The position numbers were made by a program, and so were the translations under genes. From contig NZ_NHPP01000007.1 of the NCBI RefSeq assembly GCF_002838835.1, positions 186,001 through 250,000 of the forward strand: a stretch of DNA of 64,000 nt, read 5' to 3'. How positions within the stretch are numbered: the stretch's first letter is position 1; every line of letters starts with the position of its first letter. The notes beneath the pieces are model-generated. The model was not told where the DNA came from. It saw only the letters and a program-made list of their open reading frames with translations, and searched no databases. This DNA is from Siphonobacter sp. SORGH_AS_0500. GTDB taxonomy: Bacteria > Bacteroidota > Bacteroidia > Cytophagales > Spirosomataceae. This document shows positions 30,241 through 39,997 of the stretch, piece by piece.

Positions 30241-30572
30241 ATTTTAACCTAAAGGTTGTCGAAACACAGTTCCTTTACCATAGACGGCGTAGCAGTACAC
30301 CTACTGATGTAAAAAACTTATACAGATTACTAAAGTCTAGTTTTCTAAAATATGACTCTTTTAAATTATTAAATTCCTTAATTATAGTCGTGAAATAGAA
30401 AAGTGCTATTCTAAATTATAGAATAATTCATTGTAAATATCTATTTAGACTAGCGGTAGCAAGTATATAAAAGCTGAAATATATTTTATATACCCATTTA
30501 TAGGTATATAAAAAAATAAATTTTATTTTTTGTTCACTATAATATATTGCTGTAAAATTATATTACTTATAT

Positions 30573-31928
30573 ATGAACTCACTAGTAGATAAAAATTTGT
30601 TCATTGATCAATATGCACTTTCGGTGATAGCACCTATAGATGAGAATAAACTTGCCGACTTAAGAGTGCTACTATCAAAAATCCAGGCAAATATAGACCA
30701 AAATGATTCAATATTGCCATTTGTAAATATTGAAGGATTACATTTTGCTAGGTTTGTTATATTAACATCATACACAAATAAAAATGGCAAAGTTATACCC
30801 GATCAGTTAGTTTATTCCTGTAACTGTGATATTGGCTTAGATGATCATCTTAAACAAATTAGTTTATCGAACGCGTTATTAGGATTTTATCAAATTTTTT
30901 CATGTTGTAGAGAATTTGATAGTTCTAGAAGAGATGGTGAATCTATAGAGACTATAAAAGAGTTCATGATTAGGTTTAAAGTTGATATCAATACATTTTA
31001 TAGAGGTCATAGAGGTTTTGCCGTAAAACAAATTAAAGATGAGGATGCAATTAGATCTGAAATTCAAAAATATTTAGATAAAAACATTTTTGATAAAACT
31101 CCATTAAATCAGATTAAGTCTAATCTGGATAAACATATTTTAGAAATGTTTCCCACTTGGAAACCGCCTATTGATATTCGATTAAAGTACATATCTTTTG
31201 GAGGAGTTATTTTTAGATATATTGCATTACCTTTATTATTATTCATTATAATAGTATCGTTTCTTTCGTATTTTTTTTCATTTTGGATTTTATTAATTAC
31301 ATTAGTCAATTTATTATTAATAGCACTTTATTTGAGATTTATAGAATTTAATGCAGATTCAATCTCTGATAAAATTGATTCATCGTTTTATGATAAAATA
31401 AAAGATCTTACTGCTAGTGAAGATAGAATTGTTCAAAATCAACTTACTCATCTCGTTGATTTAAGGCCTGGAATATTTAGAAAGTTCCTACAGAAAATAG
31501 CATTATGGACATTAAACAAATTAGCTACTTATACTTTTAATAAAGGACGCCTAGGAGATATTGCTACTATTCATTTTGCTAGATGGATAATGATAGATTC
31601 AGATGAAAGACTTTTGTTCTTTAGCAATTTTGACGGTAGCTGGGAAAATTATTTGGGGGACTTTGTAGATAGAGCTGCTTTGGGTTTGACACTAGCTTGG
31701 AGTAATACTAATGAATTTCCCAAGACTAAATGGCTAGTAATGAAAGGAGCAGAGGATGAGGAAAGGTTTAAGACATGGACCCGTAAATATCAAATTCCCA
31801 CGCAAGTATGGTTTAGCGGTTATCGTGATTTAACAGTTAAAAATATTCTACGCAATCGGTCCATTGCATTAGGGATCTACAAATCAATGAGTGACCAAGA
31901 ATTAGTAGAGTGGTTCAACTTACTGTAG
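30573..31928 (+). CDS. membrane protein, partner of the DyP peroxidase
   Basis: 451 residues: a soluble N-terminal domain (1-200), two or three transmembrane helices in about 208-258 (FRYIALPLLLFIIIVSFLSY, FWILLITLVNLLLIALYL), and a C-terminal domain with HFARWIMIDSDERLLFFSNF and DGSWENYLGDFVDRAALGLT. The last segment resembles sequences found beside or fused to haem peroxidases, from memory only. It is 31 bp before the peroxidase gene in the same strongly AT-rich style, so the two form an operon. It may anchor the peroxidase at the membrane. Confidence 0.6.
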   Translation: MNSLVDKNLFIDQYALSVIAPIDENKLADLRVLLSKIQANIDQNDSILPFVNIEGLHFARFVILTSYTNKNGKVIPDQLVYSCNCDIGLDDHLKQISLSNALLGFYQIFSCCREFDSSRRDGESIETIKEFMIRFKVDINTFYRGHRGFAVKQIKDEDAIRSEIQKYLDKNIFDKTPLNQIKSNLDKHILEMFPTWKPPIDIRLKYISFGGVIFRYIALPLLLFIIIVSFLSYFFSFWILLITLVNLLLIALYLRFIEFNADSISDKIDSSFYDKIKDLTASEDRIVQNQLTHLVDLRPGIFRKFLQKIALWTLNKLATYTFNKGRLGDIATIHFARWIMIDSDERLLFFSNFDGSWENYLGDFVDRAALGLTLAWSNTNEFPKTKWLVMKGAEDEERFKTWTRKYQIPTQVWFSGYRDLTVKNILRNRSIALGIYKSMSDQELVEWFNLL

Positions 31929-31959
31929 CCCGAAATTATATTATTAATAAAGCAACTTT

Positions 31960-33405
31960 ATGATTATGAGCACCCCTACAATTGATCATGCTGATATACA
32001 GGGAATAGTAATTCGGTCTTATAAAGACCTTGCTGAAGCATGCTATGTAATGATAGATTTTGCTGATGTTAAGAAAAGTTGTAAATGGTTGAAATCTATA
32101 ATTAATAGAATTACACCAGCCTCAATTAAACCTCAATTCGCTCTCCAGATTGCATTTACCTCTAAAGGTGTATCTCATTTCATTTCGGATGATCAATATG
32201 TAGAACCATTCTCTAGAGAATTTCTAGAAGGAATGGTGACCCCTGAAAGGAGCAGAATTTTAGGTGATTTGGATACTAATGACCCTGTCAAATGGAATTG
32301 GGGACAAAATAATGAATCTATAGGAGGAGTATTGATGTTTTTTGCTGAAAACGTGGAGATACTTGAACGTAATTATAGAAATATTGTGGATGATTTTGAA
32401 ATCTATAATATTCAAGAAGTGATTAGATTGAATAGTCAGATATTGCCTAGTGGGAAGGAGCATTTTGGTTTTAGAGACGGAGTATCTCAACCACTCATTA
32501 GAGGATTAGAAAAAGAAGAAGAACTTTCACTTCAAAAAGCATCTACGTTGCTACAGGATAAAAAGGTTGTAATGGATAATTATATTAATCCTGGAGAATT
32601 CATATTGGGGTACGAAAATGAGTATGGTCAGGTACCTTCTTACCCTACAATTACGAACGTAATTGGCGATAAATTAAATATAGGATTGAATGGAAGTTAT
32701 ATGGTTTTTCGACAAATGAACCAAGATGTTAAGACATTTTGGGAATATATATATAATCAAAAACAATCAAATCCTTCTTTCAAGGATAAGGATGCTATTT
32801 ATATAGCTTCGAAACTAATGGGTCGTTGGCCGAATGGGAATTCTTTGACTGATAATCCTGAAGAAGAGGGAGAAGTATTGCCCAATGATAAGATTAATAA
32901 TTTTCTGTATAAGTCCCAAGATCAATTTGGCTTTGGCTGTCCAATCGGTTCACATGTAAGAAAAACTAATCCTAGGGATGGAATAGACTCAGATCCTGAT
33001 AAATCAATTCAGGTTTCAAAACGACATCGTATTCTAAGAAGAGGCCGTACTTTCGGAACACCTTTATCTGAAAGCCTGAATTTAGGTAAAAACAATAAGG
33101 AAATAGACAGAGGATTGTATTTTATTTGTTTTAATTCAAATATTGGGCGGCAATTCGAATTTATACAACAGACATGGTCAAACAATGGTAAGTTTGATGA
33201 CTTGTATAATGACGTTGATCCTATTACAGGCGTTTCTTTTACTAAAGGGAAATATGTTCCTTGCCAGTTTACTATTCAAAGTCAACCTTTTCGGAAGTCG
33301 CTAAAAGACATACCTCAATTTGTATTTATCAGAGGTGGAGCATACTTTTTCGTTCCAGGAATCAAAGCATTAGAAATAATTGCCAGTATTCATTCCAAGT
33401 ATTAG
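31960..33405 (+). CDS. DyP-type haem peroxidase
   Basis: 481 residues. The DyP signature GFRDG (170-174, catalytic Asp173) and the proximal haem ligand His332 in CPIGSHVRKTNPRD are both present, with the family arginine-rich stretch RHRILRRGRTFG and the C-terminal FIRGGAYFFVPG. It would oxidise substrates with hydrogen peroxide. There is no signal peptide. Its membrane partner lies directly upstream. Both genes are clearly more AT-rich than the chromosomal genes, suggesting transfer. A second ATG at 31966 is an alternative start. Confidence 0.88.
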   Translation: MIMSTPTIDHADIQGIVIRSYKDLAEACYVMIDFADVKKSCKWLKSIINRITPASIKPQFALQIAFTSKGVSHFISDDQYVEPFSREFLEGMVTPERSRILGDLDTNDPVKWNWGQNNESIGGVLMFFAENVEILERNYRNIVDDFEIYNIQEVIRLNSQILPSGKEHFGFRDGVSQPLIRGLEKEEELSLQKASTLLQDKKVVMDNYINPGEFILGYENEYGQVPSYPTITNVIGDKLNIGLNGSYMVFRQMNQDVKTFWEYIYNQKQSNPSFKDKDAIYIASKLMGRWPNGNSLTDNPEEEGEVLPNDKINNFLYKSQDQFGFGCPIGSHVRKTNPRDGIDSDPDKSIQVSKRHRILRRGRTFGTPLSESLNLGKNNKEIDRGLYFICFNSNIGRQFEFIQQTWSNNGKFDDLYNDVDPITGVSFTKGKYVPCQFTIQSQPFRKSLKDIPQFVFIRGGAYFFVPGIKALEIIASIHSKY

Positions 33406-33475
33406 TTAGCTTGTAGATATTGTATAAATACAAGTAAAATTGTTAAAATAATTAATATAGATTTACTATAAGACA

Positions 33476-33817
33476 ATGTGCATTTCTATGATAGATGATA
33501 AATCGTATAACAAGATATCATTAGCGGAATATCTACGAATTTTCGGATTGAGAGGAAAAATACAGCTTGGTTCACTAGAACTGGACGCTCGTTTTTATAC
33601 CAGCACCACTGTAGGTAAATTCATTCAAAAAATCATCTTCCCTAATGTTCACCTTGTCGTTTTTGAAACACGGGTAGAAGACTGACAAATTGCTGAAGTG
33701 CGTAAACAGTTAGCATCCATTACAGTAGAAGCATACTTCAAAGACATTTATGACAATCAATATATAATTAGCCGGTCTTTGAAATGGGTTAAGAGAACTA
33801 CCCTTTCTTGTAGTTAG
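33476..33817 (+). pseudogene. decayed copy of the 27836 membrane-anchored gene
   Basis: LELDARFYTSTTVGKFIQKI, IFPNVHLVVFETRVED, then after an in-frame TGA (about 33684-33686) ASITVEAYFKDIYDNQ and SRSLKWV, match the gene at 27836 closely. The N-terminal transmembrane part is missing. One of two decayed copies in the window. 33818-34141 holds no gene. Confidence 0.7.
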
Positions 33818-34141
33818 TTCAATTTATGAAAGCTTCATGTCTTACTTCATTCGATATACTACACTCATTTTCTACCCATAAGCAGGTATTGAATGACTTT
33901 CGACTATTAATGTAATTGCTAACTAATCAAACCGTTGAATACCATGGAGCTCATGGCACGGACTGGGGTATGGAATATAGATAACGGCTATTTCTTCCAG
34001 GTTTTGCCTCTCACGTTCGAAAGGATAAAATAGTCTGGCAAGACTGATCTCAGAAGACTAAGATTTTATCATTTATAAAAACGACTAGTCTGGTAATGAT
34101 CGGTACCTAGACTGTTGAACAAGTGTACTTAAACACCTCAG

Positions 34142-34927
34142 ATGAAAAATTCGGTTTCATTCACCCTATCATTAATGCTCCTTTTCGTTGTTGTTTTTGC
34201 CAAGGCACAAGTTGGTATTGGAACGACAACGCCTCATCCTAGTGCACAGCTTGATGTCACGTCTTCAAACAAGGGGTTTCTCCCTCCCAGGATGACATCT
34301 AACCAGAGAATAGCTATTCAAAATCCCAACGATGGTCTATTGGTTTATCAAACCGATAATCCAACGGGCCTTTATTTGCGACAAAATAACACTTGGGTTA
34401 GATTGTCTAGCATTGGTGAAATTCCGGCTAAATCGATGTCTATTGTGGCATTTACGTCAGGAGTCCCGATTAGAATGATTCCTGAGCGGTCTGGCGTGGA
34501 GCACTTTGGTAGTATAATAGGCTTTAGCAATTCTGTTGGCGAGATCGACGTTAGAAATCCAACGATTGATATTGTAAGTAGACAAGGTACCAATATCAAT
34601 CATGCGGTGATTATGCCAATTAACGGTGTATTGAAAAATATTGCAACCTTCTTCAGCTTTACTGGAGCAATTCCTTCCGGCAATCTAAATATCTACGTTA
34701 GGGTATATTATTCAATTGATGGGATTTCCTTTGCAAGGCTCCCAGGTGCAGAAATTGTTATGCAAAAATCTGCTAATACCTATCCATCCTTCATGAAAAC
34801 GCTACGAAACGACTTCAATATACCGGTTTTAGGTGCCTACCGGTTGATGATTGTCTTCTCGGCTTCGTCTGATAATGGACGTATCGACGTTGATGGGTTC
34901 GCAAGTGCAAGTTTGGGTATCGAATGA
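34142..34927 (+). CDS. secreted protein with BclB-like C-terminal domain
   Basis: 261 residues. The signal peptide ends AKAQ and is followed by VGIGTTTPHPSAQLDVTSSN and GFLPPRMTSNQR, a common N-terminal pattern of Bacteroidota exported and tail-fibre-like proteins. The C-terminal ~130 residues (VIMPINGVLKNIATFFSF, LNIYVRVYYSIDG) resemble the exosporium BclB C-terminal domain. A surface or adhesion role is possible but not shown. No sorting domain is seen. Confidence 0.6.
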   Translation: MKNSVSFTLSLMLLFVVVFAKAQVGIGTTTPHPSAQLDVTSSNKGFLPPRMTSNQRIAIQNPNDGLLVYQTDNPTGLYLRQNNTWVRLSSIGEIPAKSMSIVAFTSGVPIRMIPERSGVEHFGSIIGFSNSVGEIDVRNPTIDIVSRQGTNINHAVIMPINGVLKNIATFFSFTGAIPSGNLNIYVRVYYSIDGISFARLPGAEIVMQKSANTYPSFMKTLRNDFNIPVLGAYRLMIVFSASSDNGRIDVDGFASASLGIE

Positions 34928-35367
34928 AATATGGTTCAGAAATCAATTTACAAAAGTTTACGCACGCCGACATTGAAAGAAATTACCATGGCCAGCTTTG
35001 GTATGAGTATGTATCCATATATCCGCTAACAGGTCGAGAGGTTTCTTGGGGTACATACAATGCGACAAAAAAGAACGCATCAGAGAACAAACATACTAAC
35101 TGGATCTACGGATAGCAAAGCTGGTAAAGAAAAGCAAAACGTAGATTTGTCCAAAACTTTGAAAAGTGTAAGATGTAGCGGAACTATAGAACAACTACAT
35201 CTTTTATCGTTCTGGATTATTGCCAATAGAAATGGCCTTCATTTTAAGTATATATCAACTATTGTTTGTCTAATGTGGTATGTTACATTTTAGGGTATAG
35301 GTTATCAAATAAATAATTTATCTTTAAACAGGCACTTATTTAATCGACTTGAATTCCTCATCGACTT

Positions 35368-35556
35368 GATTCAAATGGTTTGTATCTGAATGTGATGCCT
35401 ACGGGCAAACGGGCTTGGCGTCTGCGGTACTATTTTCTAGGAAAAGACAAACTGCTAATCATGAGCCATTGGTATTACTTTATCAAAAGCCCTTGAGGAA
35501 CGTGATTTAGCTAAACAATCCGTCAGCGAAGGTATATACCCATCTCTACGAAAATA
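35368..35556 (+). pseudogene. relic of a P4-type (DUF4102) integrase
   Basis: The frame from 35368 gives GLYLNVMPTGKRAWRLRYYF and GKDKLL; a shifted frame continues LSKALEERDLAKQSVSEGI. This is the N-terminal arm-binding domain of P4-type integrases, as in the intact copy at 54732 (GLYLEVTPHGTKFWRLKYRL). Frameshifts and loss of the catalytic part make it inactive. The rest of 34928-35627 holds no supported gene. Confidence 0.7.
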
Positions 35557-35627
35557 GGAACTCAAGAAACTGGCTCGTTTTAACAGGAATAGACATTTGA
35601 ACTCGTTACTACAGTGTGGTATACACA

Positions 35628-36248
35628 TTAGAATGTTCGTAATATTGACAAACCATATTGTCTGATAGTGTCCCCATTGGTATCGGTTTGTATAGCACCA
35701 TTAATCCCTACTGCAACTTTAGAGGTTATAGAGTAATTATAATTAACACTCAAAATTCCTCCTAAGCTTATAGTTCTTTGAGGATGCATATTATAAAGAA
35801 CCATAACTGGAAAAGGTAACTGAGTGGCTGCTGGAAAAAATACTACTATTTGATCATAGAATGATGAAGACTCATATCGACCCAATACACCAAGCTTTGC
35901 CATAAAGTTGCTACGCTCTGTTCTTACAAAGCTGTAGCCTATCTTTCCTGCAACCTGGATGCCTCCAGTAGTGTATCTATAAGATCCGTCATAATTATTG
36001 CCTCTATCATCCGAATAAAAGAGAGGATAATTACCATCGTGCAAGCTATAACCTATACCTAAGCTATAAGACCACTTCTTTTTAAAAAATTCACTGTATT
36101 CCGTGTTAATAAAAACACCTGGCAAATCACCGCTACCATGTTTACTGTAATTAAGATCAATGGAGAGACTTCGATTACATAGAGAACTTTGACCAGTAAC
36201 ACCTCTGGATGCAGTGATCAGAAGAAAGAAAAGTAATAACTTTTTCAT
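35628..36248 (-). CDS. outer-membrane beta-barrel protein
   Basis: 206 residues with a signal peptide (KKLLLFFLLITASRGVTGQ) and alternating aromatic strands (SLGIGYSLHDGNYP, GGIQVAGKIGYSFV, LGGILSVNYNYSI), ending in Phe as outer-membrane barrels do. The exact porin family is not recognised. It lies 47 bp after a lipoprotein gene on the same strand and is probably co-transcribed. Confidence 0.6.
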   Translation of the reverse strand: MKKLLLFFLLITASRGVTGQSSLCNRSLSIDLNYSKHGSGDLPGVFINTEYSEFFKKKWSYSLGIGYSLHDGNYPLFYSDDRGNNYDGSYRYTTGGIQVAGKIGYSFVRTERSNFMAKLGVLGRYESSSFYDQIVVFFPAATQLPFPVMVLYNMHPQRTISLGGILSVNYNYSITSKVAVGINGAIQTDTNGDTIRQYGLSILRTF

Positions 36249-36295
36249 ACTGTGAAAGTAGCAGGGGATAATGAATCATTATCCCCTGCAAGCGT

Positions 36296-37405
36296 TTAGT
36301 TTTTACGTTTGATATTGCAATAACTTAGGTTGTACACTTGGTCAATTGAGTCCGTAAACTGAATAGTTGCCAGTCCTAAATCATCATCTCTTTCATGAGA
36401 AGGTAGAGTTACAGAATAAGTAGGGCCTGTTTGTCCACTAGGTGGGGGAAGAGCGATTGTCACAGAACCAGAGGCACCTCCATCTTCTTCAATCCATTTT
36501 TCATACGTCCAGTTGCCGAAGGTCGACGTATTCCAATTGCCCATGAAATGTCCAAAATCCTTCCACTTTTGATCTTGGAAGTTTTTCCTTGCCCATGAAC
36601 CAAAGGCCCTTTCTGAAACAGCTCCAGCACTAGAATTACGAATAAATATTTTGAATTCAAATTTACCATCTACCCAAGGCTCGATCGCCCCCATGTCAGT
36701 AACCTGTATCAGACCAGCATACTCAGGTTGTCCTTGATATCTTCCACCTTTTGCTAATTGCTCAGCGGGAATTTGATTTTGAGGAGATACGTTTTCTTCA
36801 TCTCCTACCACCCATACATCATTACTCCAAGCAAATTCTTCAGTTACCTGTTGATTTGATGTTAGCTCACGAGCTGATGATAAGCGAAGTCCAGGAGAAG
36901 TGTAATCTTTATTGATAATTTCTTTCGATACAAGAACAGGAGCACTAAGGGATATAGGAGTTGCTTTAAATTGAGAGGTTTGTTCTTCAATTGTCTCCGC
37001 ACGAGGATAAAAAATAATCTGTTCTAAACCGCCATTTAGAGACTTGATACTTTCATTAAGCCCTAAAATGGTTTTGATCTTTGTCGCATCTCCTTTATAT
37101 AGACCTAATGCATCCTTAACATATACATTATAGTCACCGTGAGATTGCTTGAGAGATTGCTCAAGAACGATTTGTCTAAATACTTCATCTTTACTTAATT
37201 CCAAAATCTCAATTAGAAGTTTTTCTTTCAAATCGGCCGTTTGCTGTTCGACATTTCTAATTCTGCCGCCTTTACTGATCTCTTGAGATAGATGAATGAC
37301 AACATCTTTTTCCGAGGTAATGATGGGTTGATCTTCTTTTTGGCAACTAGACAGGATAATAGATCCTGTAAGACAGAGCATACCAAATTTGGCAAAAGTT
37401 TTCAT
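36296..37405 (-). CDS. lipoprotein of unknown function
   Basis: 369 residues. The signal sequence has a lipobox (ILSSC, Cys about 21) followed by QKEDQ. The middle is helical (ADLKEKLLIEILELSKDEVF), and the C-terminal half is beta-rich with FEFKIFIRNS and many Trp. No domain is recognised with certainty. It may work with the downstream outer-membrane protein. Confidence 0.6.
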   Translation of the reverse strand: MKTFAKFGMLCLTGSIILSSCQKEDQPIITSEKDVVIHLSQEISKGGRIRNVEQQTADLKEKLLIEILELSKDEVFRQIVLEQSLKQSHGDYNVYVKDALGLYKGDATKIKTILGLNESIKSLNGGLEQIIFYPRAETIEEQTSQFKATPISLSAPVLVSKEIINKDYTSPGLRLSSARELTSNQQVTEEFAWSNDVWVVGDEENVSPQNQIPAEQLAKGGRYQGQPEYAGLIQVTDMGAIEPWVDGKFEFKIFIRNSSAGAVSERAFGSWARKNFQDQKWKDFGHFMGNWNTSTFGNWTYEKWIEEDGGASGSVTIALPPPSGQTGPTYSVTLPSHERDDDLGLATIQFTDSIDQVYNLSYCNIKRKN

Positions 37406-37444
37406 ACTTTTGTGAAAGGTTTAAATGAATAAGATTTAAACTCA

Positions 37445-37485
37445 AAAGCCTTCTGCTTCGGGTCCAATCGATGGTAGAAGGCTTT
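37445..37485. terminator. hairpin upstream of the lipoprotein gene
   Basis: AAAGCCTTCT (37445-37454) pairs with AGAAGGCTTT (37476-37485). On the minus strand TTTTGAGTTT follows, which suits termination of transcription arriving from the 38-40 kb genes. 37486-37973 shows no gene and is AT-rich. Confidence 0.45.
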
Positions 37486-37973
37486 CTTGTTAGCAAATAA
37501 AGGGATTAAAATTTTATTAAAAGTTGCAGAAACGCAAAAAAGATAACTAAATTATTGTGTGGTGTAGCTATGAAATTTGTTAATTATATAGTTATAAAGT
37601 TTCATGTATCTATTCGGATTATCTTTTTCTTTTATATTATGCTATCAAGGAAGATTACATTTATACACATTAAATAACATGAATACGTAGTTTTCAATAG
37701 ATTATTAGAAGTAAAATATTATAGGTAGTTAACACTAACCCTATTTAATTAAATCACATACATTATTGGATTGTGAATCAACTTTAACGGCCAAGTCTGA
37801 ATGCAAGGTGTCCAGTGGTGCGAAAACCCAAGGATATGTCCCAGATGCACGTGACTAACAATTGATAGCGTGAGCAACAAATCTGAGAGGATTAGAGTAT
37901 TACAAATTTATATTACTTTTATTTTACATGTAGACTTCGTCTTTTTGTGATACTTGGCGCTCGTGTAATTAAT

Positions 37974-38624
37974 TCACTTGTTTGAACTAATCAAGTTAGC
38001 ATTCTGCTGTAAGTCTAATTCACCTTTCAATATTATATTTTTAGCATAAGCAGTATAACCACTTGGAACTTTAATTTTATGGTTCTTGTTAATTTGTACA
38101 TTGGTATTTACACTAGGAACTTGTTGGCATGTCCAAAGAGTTGGGTCGTCCCAATTGCCTGATCTCAAACTTTCATATAAGGTACATGGATCAAAAGATT
38201 CATAAGTGATTTTAGTAGTTATATTGTAAGTTTCATTTGTAAGAGTAGTAGTGTACGGTTGTGTTATTTCAATACTAAATTCAGTATCAGTTAGTTTAGT
38301 TATTTGGGAAGCCTTTTCATCTCCTTCAATAAATATCTGATTATTGGGTAATAACTTATAGCTCCCAGGTGCAGGCCATCCCCCAGCGTTAAAACCTGTT
38401 ATTTTTCCATCGTTGTGAAAAAATGTTGTGGTGCTTCCATAATCCAAAGCCCCTTTATCTTCATAGCGATAATAAATGGGAATTGTACTGTGGGATTTAA
38501 CTATATCATATGTTTTGGTACGCCAATGTTTACCGTACAATTTATTAATATCTATTTGGGCTTGTACTTTTAGCGGTACTATGATTATTGCTATTAAAGC
38601 AAGAATTGAAAATATATTTTTCAT
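37974..38624 (-). CDS. secreted protein, unknown function
   Basis: 216 residues with a signal peptide ending VQAQ. The N-terminal part (KLYGKHWRTKTYDIV) resembles small secreted stability or lipocalin-like proteins only loosely. The C-terminal part has SGNWDDPTLWTCQQVPSVN followed by VQINKNHKIKVPSGYTAYAK, a common module in Bacteroidota surface proteins. Its ATG overlaps the stop of the preceding gene (ATGA at 38621-38624), so the two are translated together. Confidence 0.55.
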   Translation of the reverse strand: MKNIFSILALIAIIIVPLKVQAQIDINKLYGKHWRTKTYDIVKSHSTIPIYYRYEDKGALDYGSTTTFFHNDGKITGFNAGGWPAPGSYKLLPNNQIFIEGDEKASQITKLTDTEFSIEITQPYTTTLTNETYNITTKITYESFDPCTLYESLRSGNWDDPTLWTCQQVPSVNTNVQINKNHKIKVPSGYTAYAKNIILKGELDLQQNANLISSNK

Positions 38625-39118
38625 GGATACTTTCTTATATATTCATTTTTAACACGAGCATCGACATTATTGAATAGCCTTTTACCTTCTACCGTATTTA
38701 TTGTTGCTGTCAATAATCCTTGTATTGGACAGCTTGGGCAAAAATCTATCTTCGCATATCCATATTTGGTTTTGCCTTCCCCAATCGTAACTATATACAC
38801 TTTATTACATCTTTGTATTACTTGGCGGATTACTCTGCCTGGTGATAAAACGTGACCGGGAAGAGTATAATTGATTACTGAATAGGTTGGATAGTCTATG
38901 TATGTCATAATTGGATTAGGAATATTTTTTGCCCATGTTTCAGCACCAACGTCCAATAAAAATCTTATAGATGGACCGGATAGATTAACTACTTGATATG
39001 ACTTGACCGCTGAGGTATTATCGTAGCTATACCTAATATTGTTAAAGCCAGGTAGTTCTCTCATATCGCTAGTAACTGCTGCAATAAATTGATTTCCACT
39101 TAACATCAAATTAAACAC
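38621..39118 (-). CDS. C-terminal part of a split secreted protein
   Basis: The 165-residue frame has only a GTG at 39118 as start, yet coding-like sequence (DYHYYSVENVICDAENDPNC) continues upstream in the same frame to the TAA at 39224-39226, where the preceding gene ends. The two frames are therefore in register and separated by a single stop codon. Either one ~458-residue protein carries a nonsense change, or two genes meet here. It contains LPGFNNIRYSYDNTSAVKSY; no domain is recognised. Confidence 0.45.
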   Translation of the reverse strand: MFNLMLSGNQFIAAVTSDMRELPGFNNIRYSYDNTSAVKSYQVVNLSGPSIRFLLDVGAETWAKNIPNPIMTYIDYPTYSVINYTLPGHVLSPGRVIRQVIQRCNKVYIVTIGEGKTKYGYAKIDFCPSCPIQGLLTATINTVEGKRLFNNVDARVKNEYIRKYP

Positions 39119-39223
39119 ATTTTGAATTGTGCAGTTAGGGTCATTCTCAGCGTCACAAATAACATTTTCTACTGAATAATAGTGATAATCTATATCAGAA
39201 TTTTTCTTTATATTTTCAATTTT

Positions 39224-39997
39224 TTAATTCTGTTCTACGTATTCAGATTCAACTAGTGATAAATCAGGTGGCCCATATGAAAGCCCTGATTCAAACTTAG
39301 AGGGCTCACTGACGCATGTCCCATTAAGGGCACTGCACAAAACACGATAGTTTGTTCCACCTGCCCCCGGTAGGGTACCATCTTTATTACCGATAAAGAA
39401 ATTGTTTCCAGCATGTTCTTTGCAATAAACATTGTTCCATTGATAATCATATCCTTCTTTATCAGTTGGACAGCCAGACGCGATGAAATTTACTGCACCG
39501 GGACTAATATATTTTTCAACACTTAGCGACGGAGTAGGCGGCTTAGGAACAACTTCAAGTTTATATGCATAAGTTCTTTTGTCTACATGACTTTTTTCTG
39601 CGGTTATGCATCCTTCTGGAATGACAACGTCAACTGGACTGTTGCAAATGATTTTAATATCTGTAGTTTTCTCAGCTTTGAAAGTATACAGCCATACTTT
39701 AATATAATTTATTCCATCACTTGTATAAGTCTTCCAAATTCTACGGCTTATAGGAGTAGCACCAGACACTTCTATATTTTCTGACTTATCTTCTGCTTTA
39801 TATGCTACTGTATTAGGACAATTCCGTGAACCAATGGTTATATGAAAGCATGAAAATTCATCTAATGTACCTATTTCAAAGACTCTTCCCTCGCACATCT
39901 GTCCTAAGTCGTGAGTTATGGGTGTCTTTTGGGCTAAAGTAACAGATGAGTGATGTAAATAAATTACAATAAAAATCCAAAATTTTACCCAATTCAT
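39224..39997 (-). CDS. secreted protein with PKD-like region (N-terminal part of split gene)
   Basis: 257 residues. A signal peptide (KFWIFIVIYLHHSSVTLAQ) and two beta-sandwich-like parts are visible; the second (VNFIASGCPTDKEGYDYQWN) resembles Ig/PKD-like modules of Bacteroidota adhesins. It ends in frame with the next coding sequence, separated by one TAA, so the true protein may run on to 38621. Function unknown. Confidence 0.5.
   Translation of the reverse strand: MNWVKFWIFIVIYLHHSSVTLAQKTPITHDLGQMCEGRVFEIGTLDEFSCFHITIGSRNCPNTVAYKAEDKSENIEVSGATPISRRIWKTYTSDGINYIKVWLYTFKAEKTTDIKIICNSPVDVVIPEGCITAEKSHVDKRTYAYKLEVVPKPPTPSLSVEKYISPGAVNFIASGCPTDKEGYDYQWNNVYCKEHAGNNFFIGNKDGTLPGAGGTNYRVLCSALNGTCVSEPSKFESGLSYGPPDLSLVESEYVEQN

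Noticed and set aside
34924..35115. 63-codon frame overlapping the stop of the BclB-like gene
   Set aside because: The ATGA overlap looks like coupling, but there is no family motif and the following DNA is decayed mobile sequence; too weak to list as a gene.
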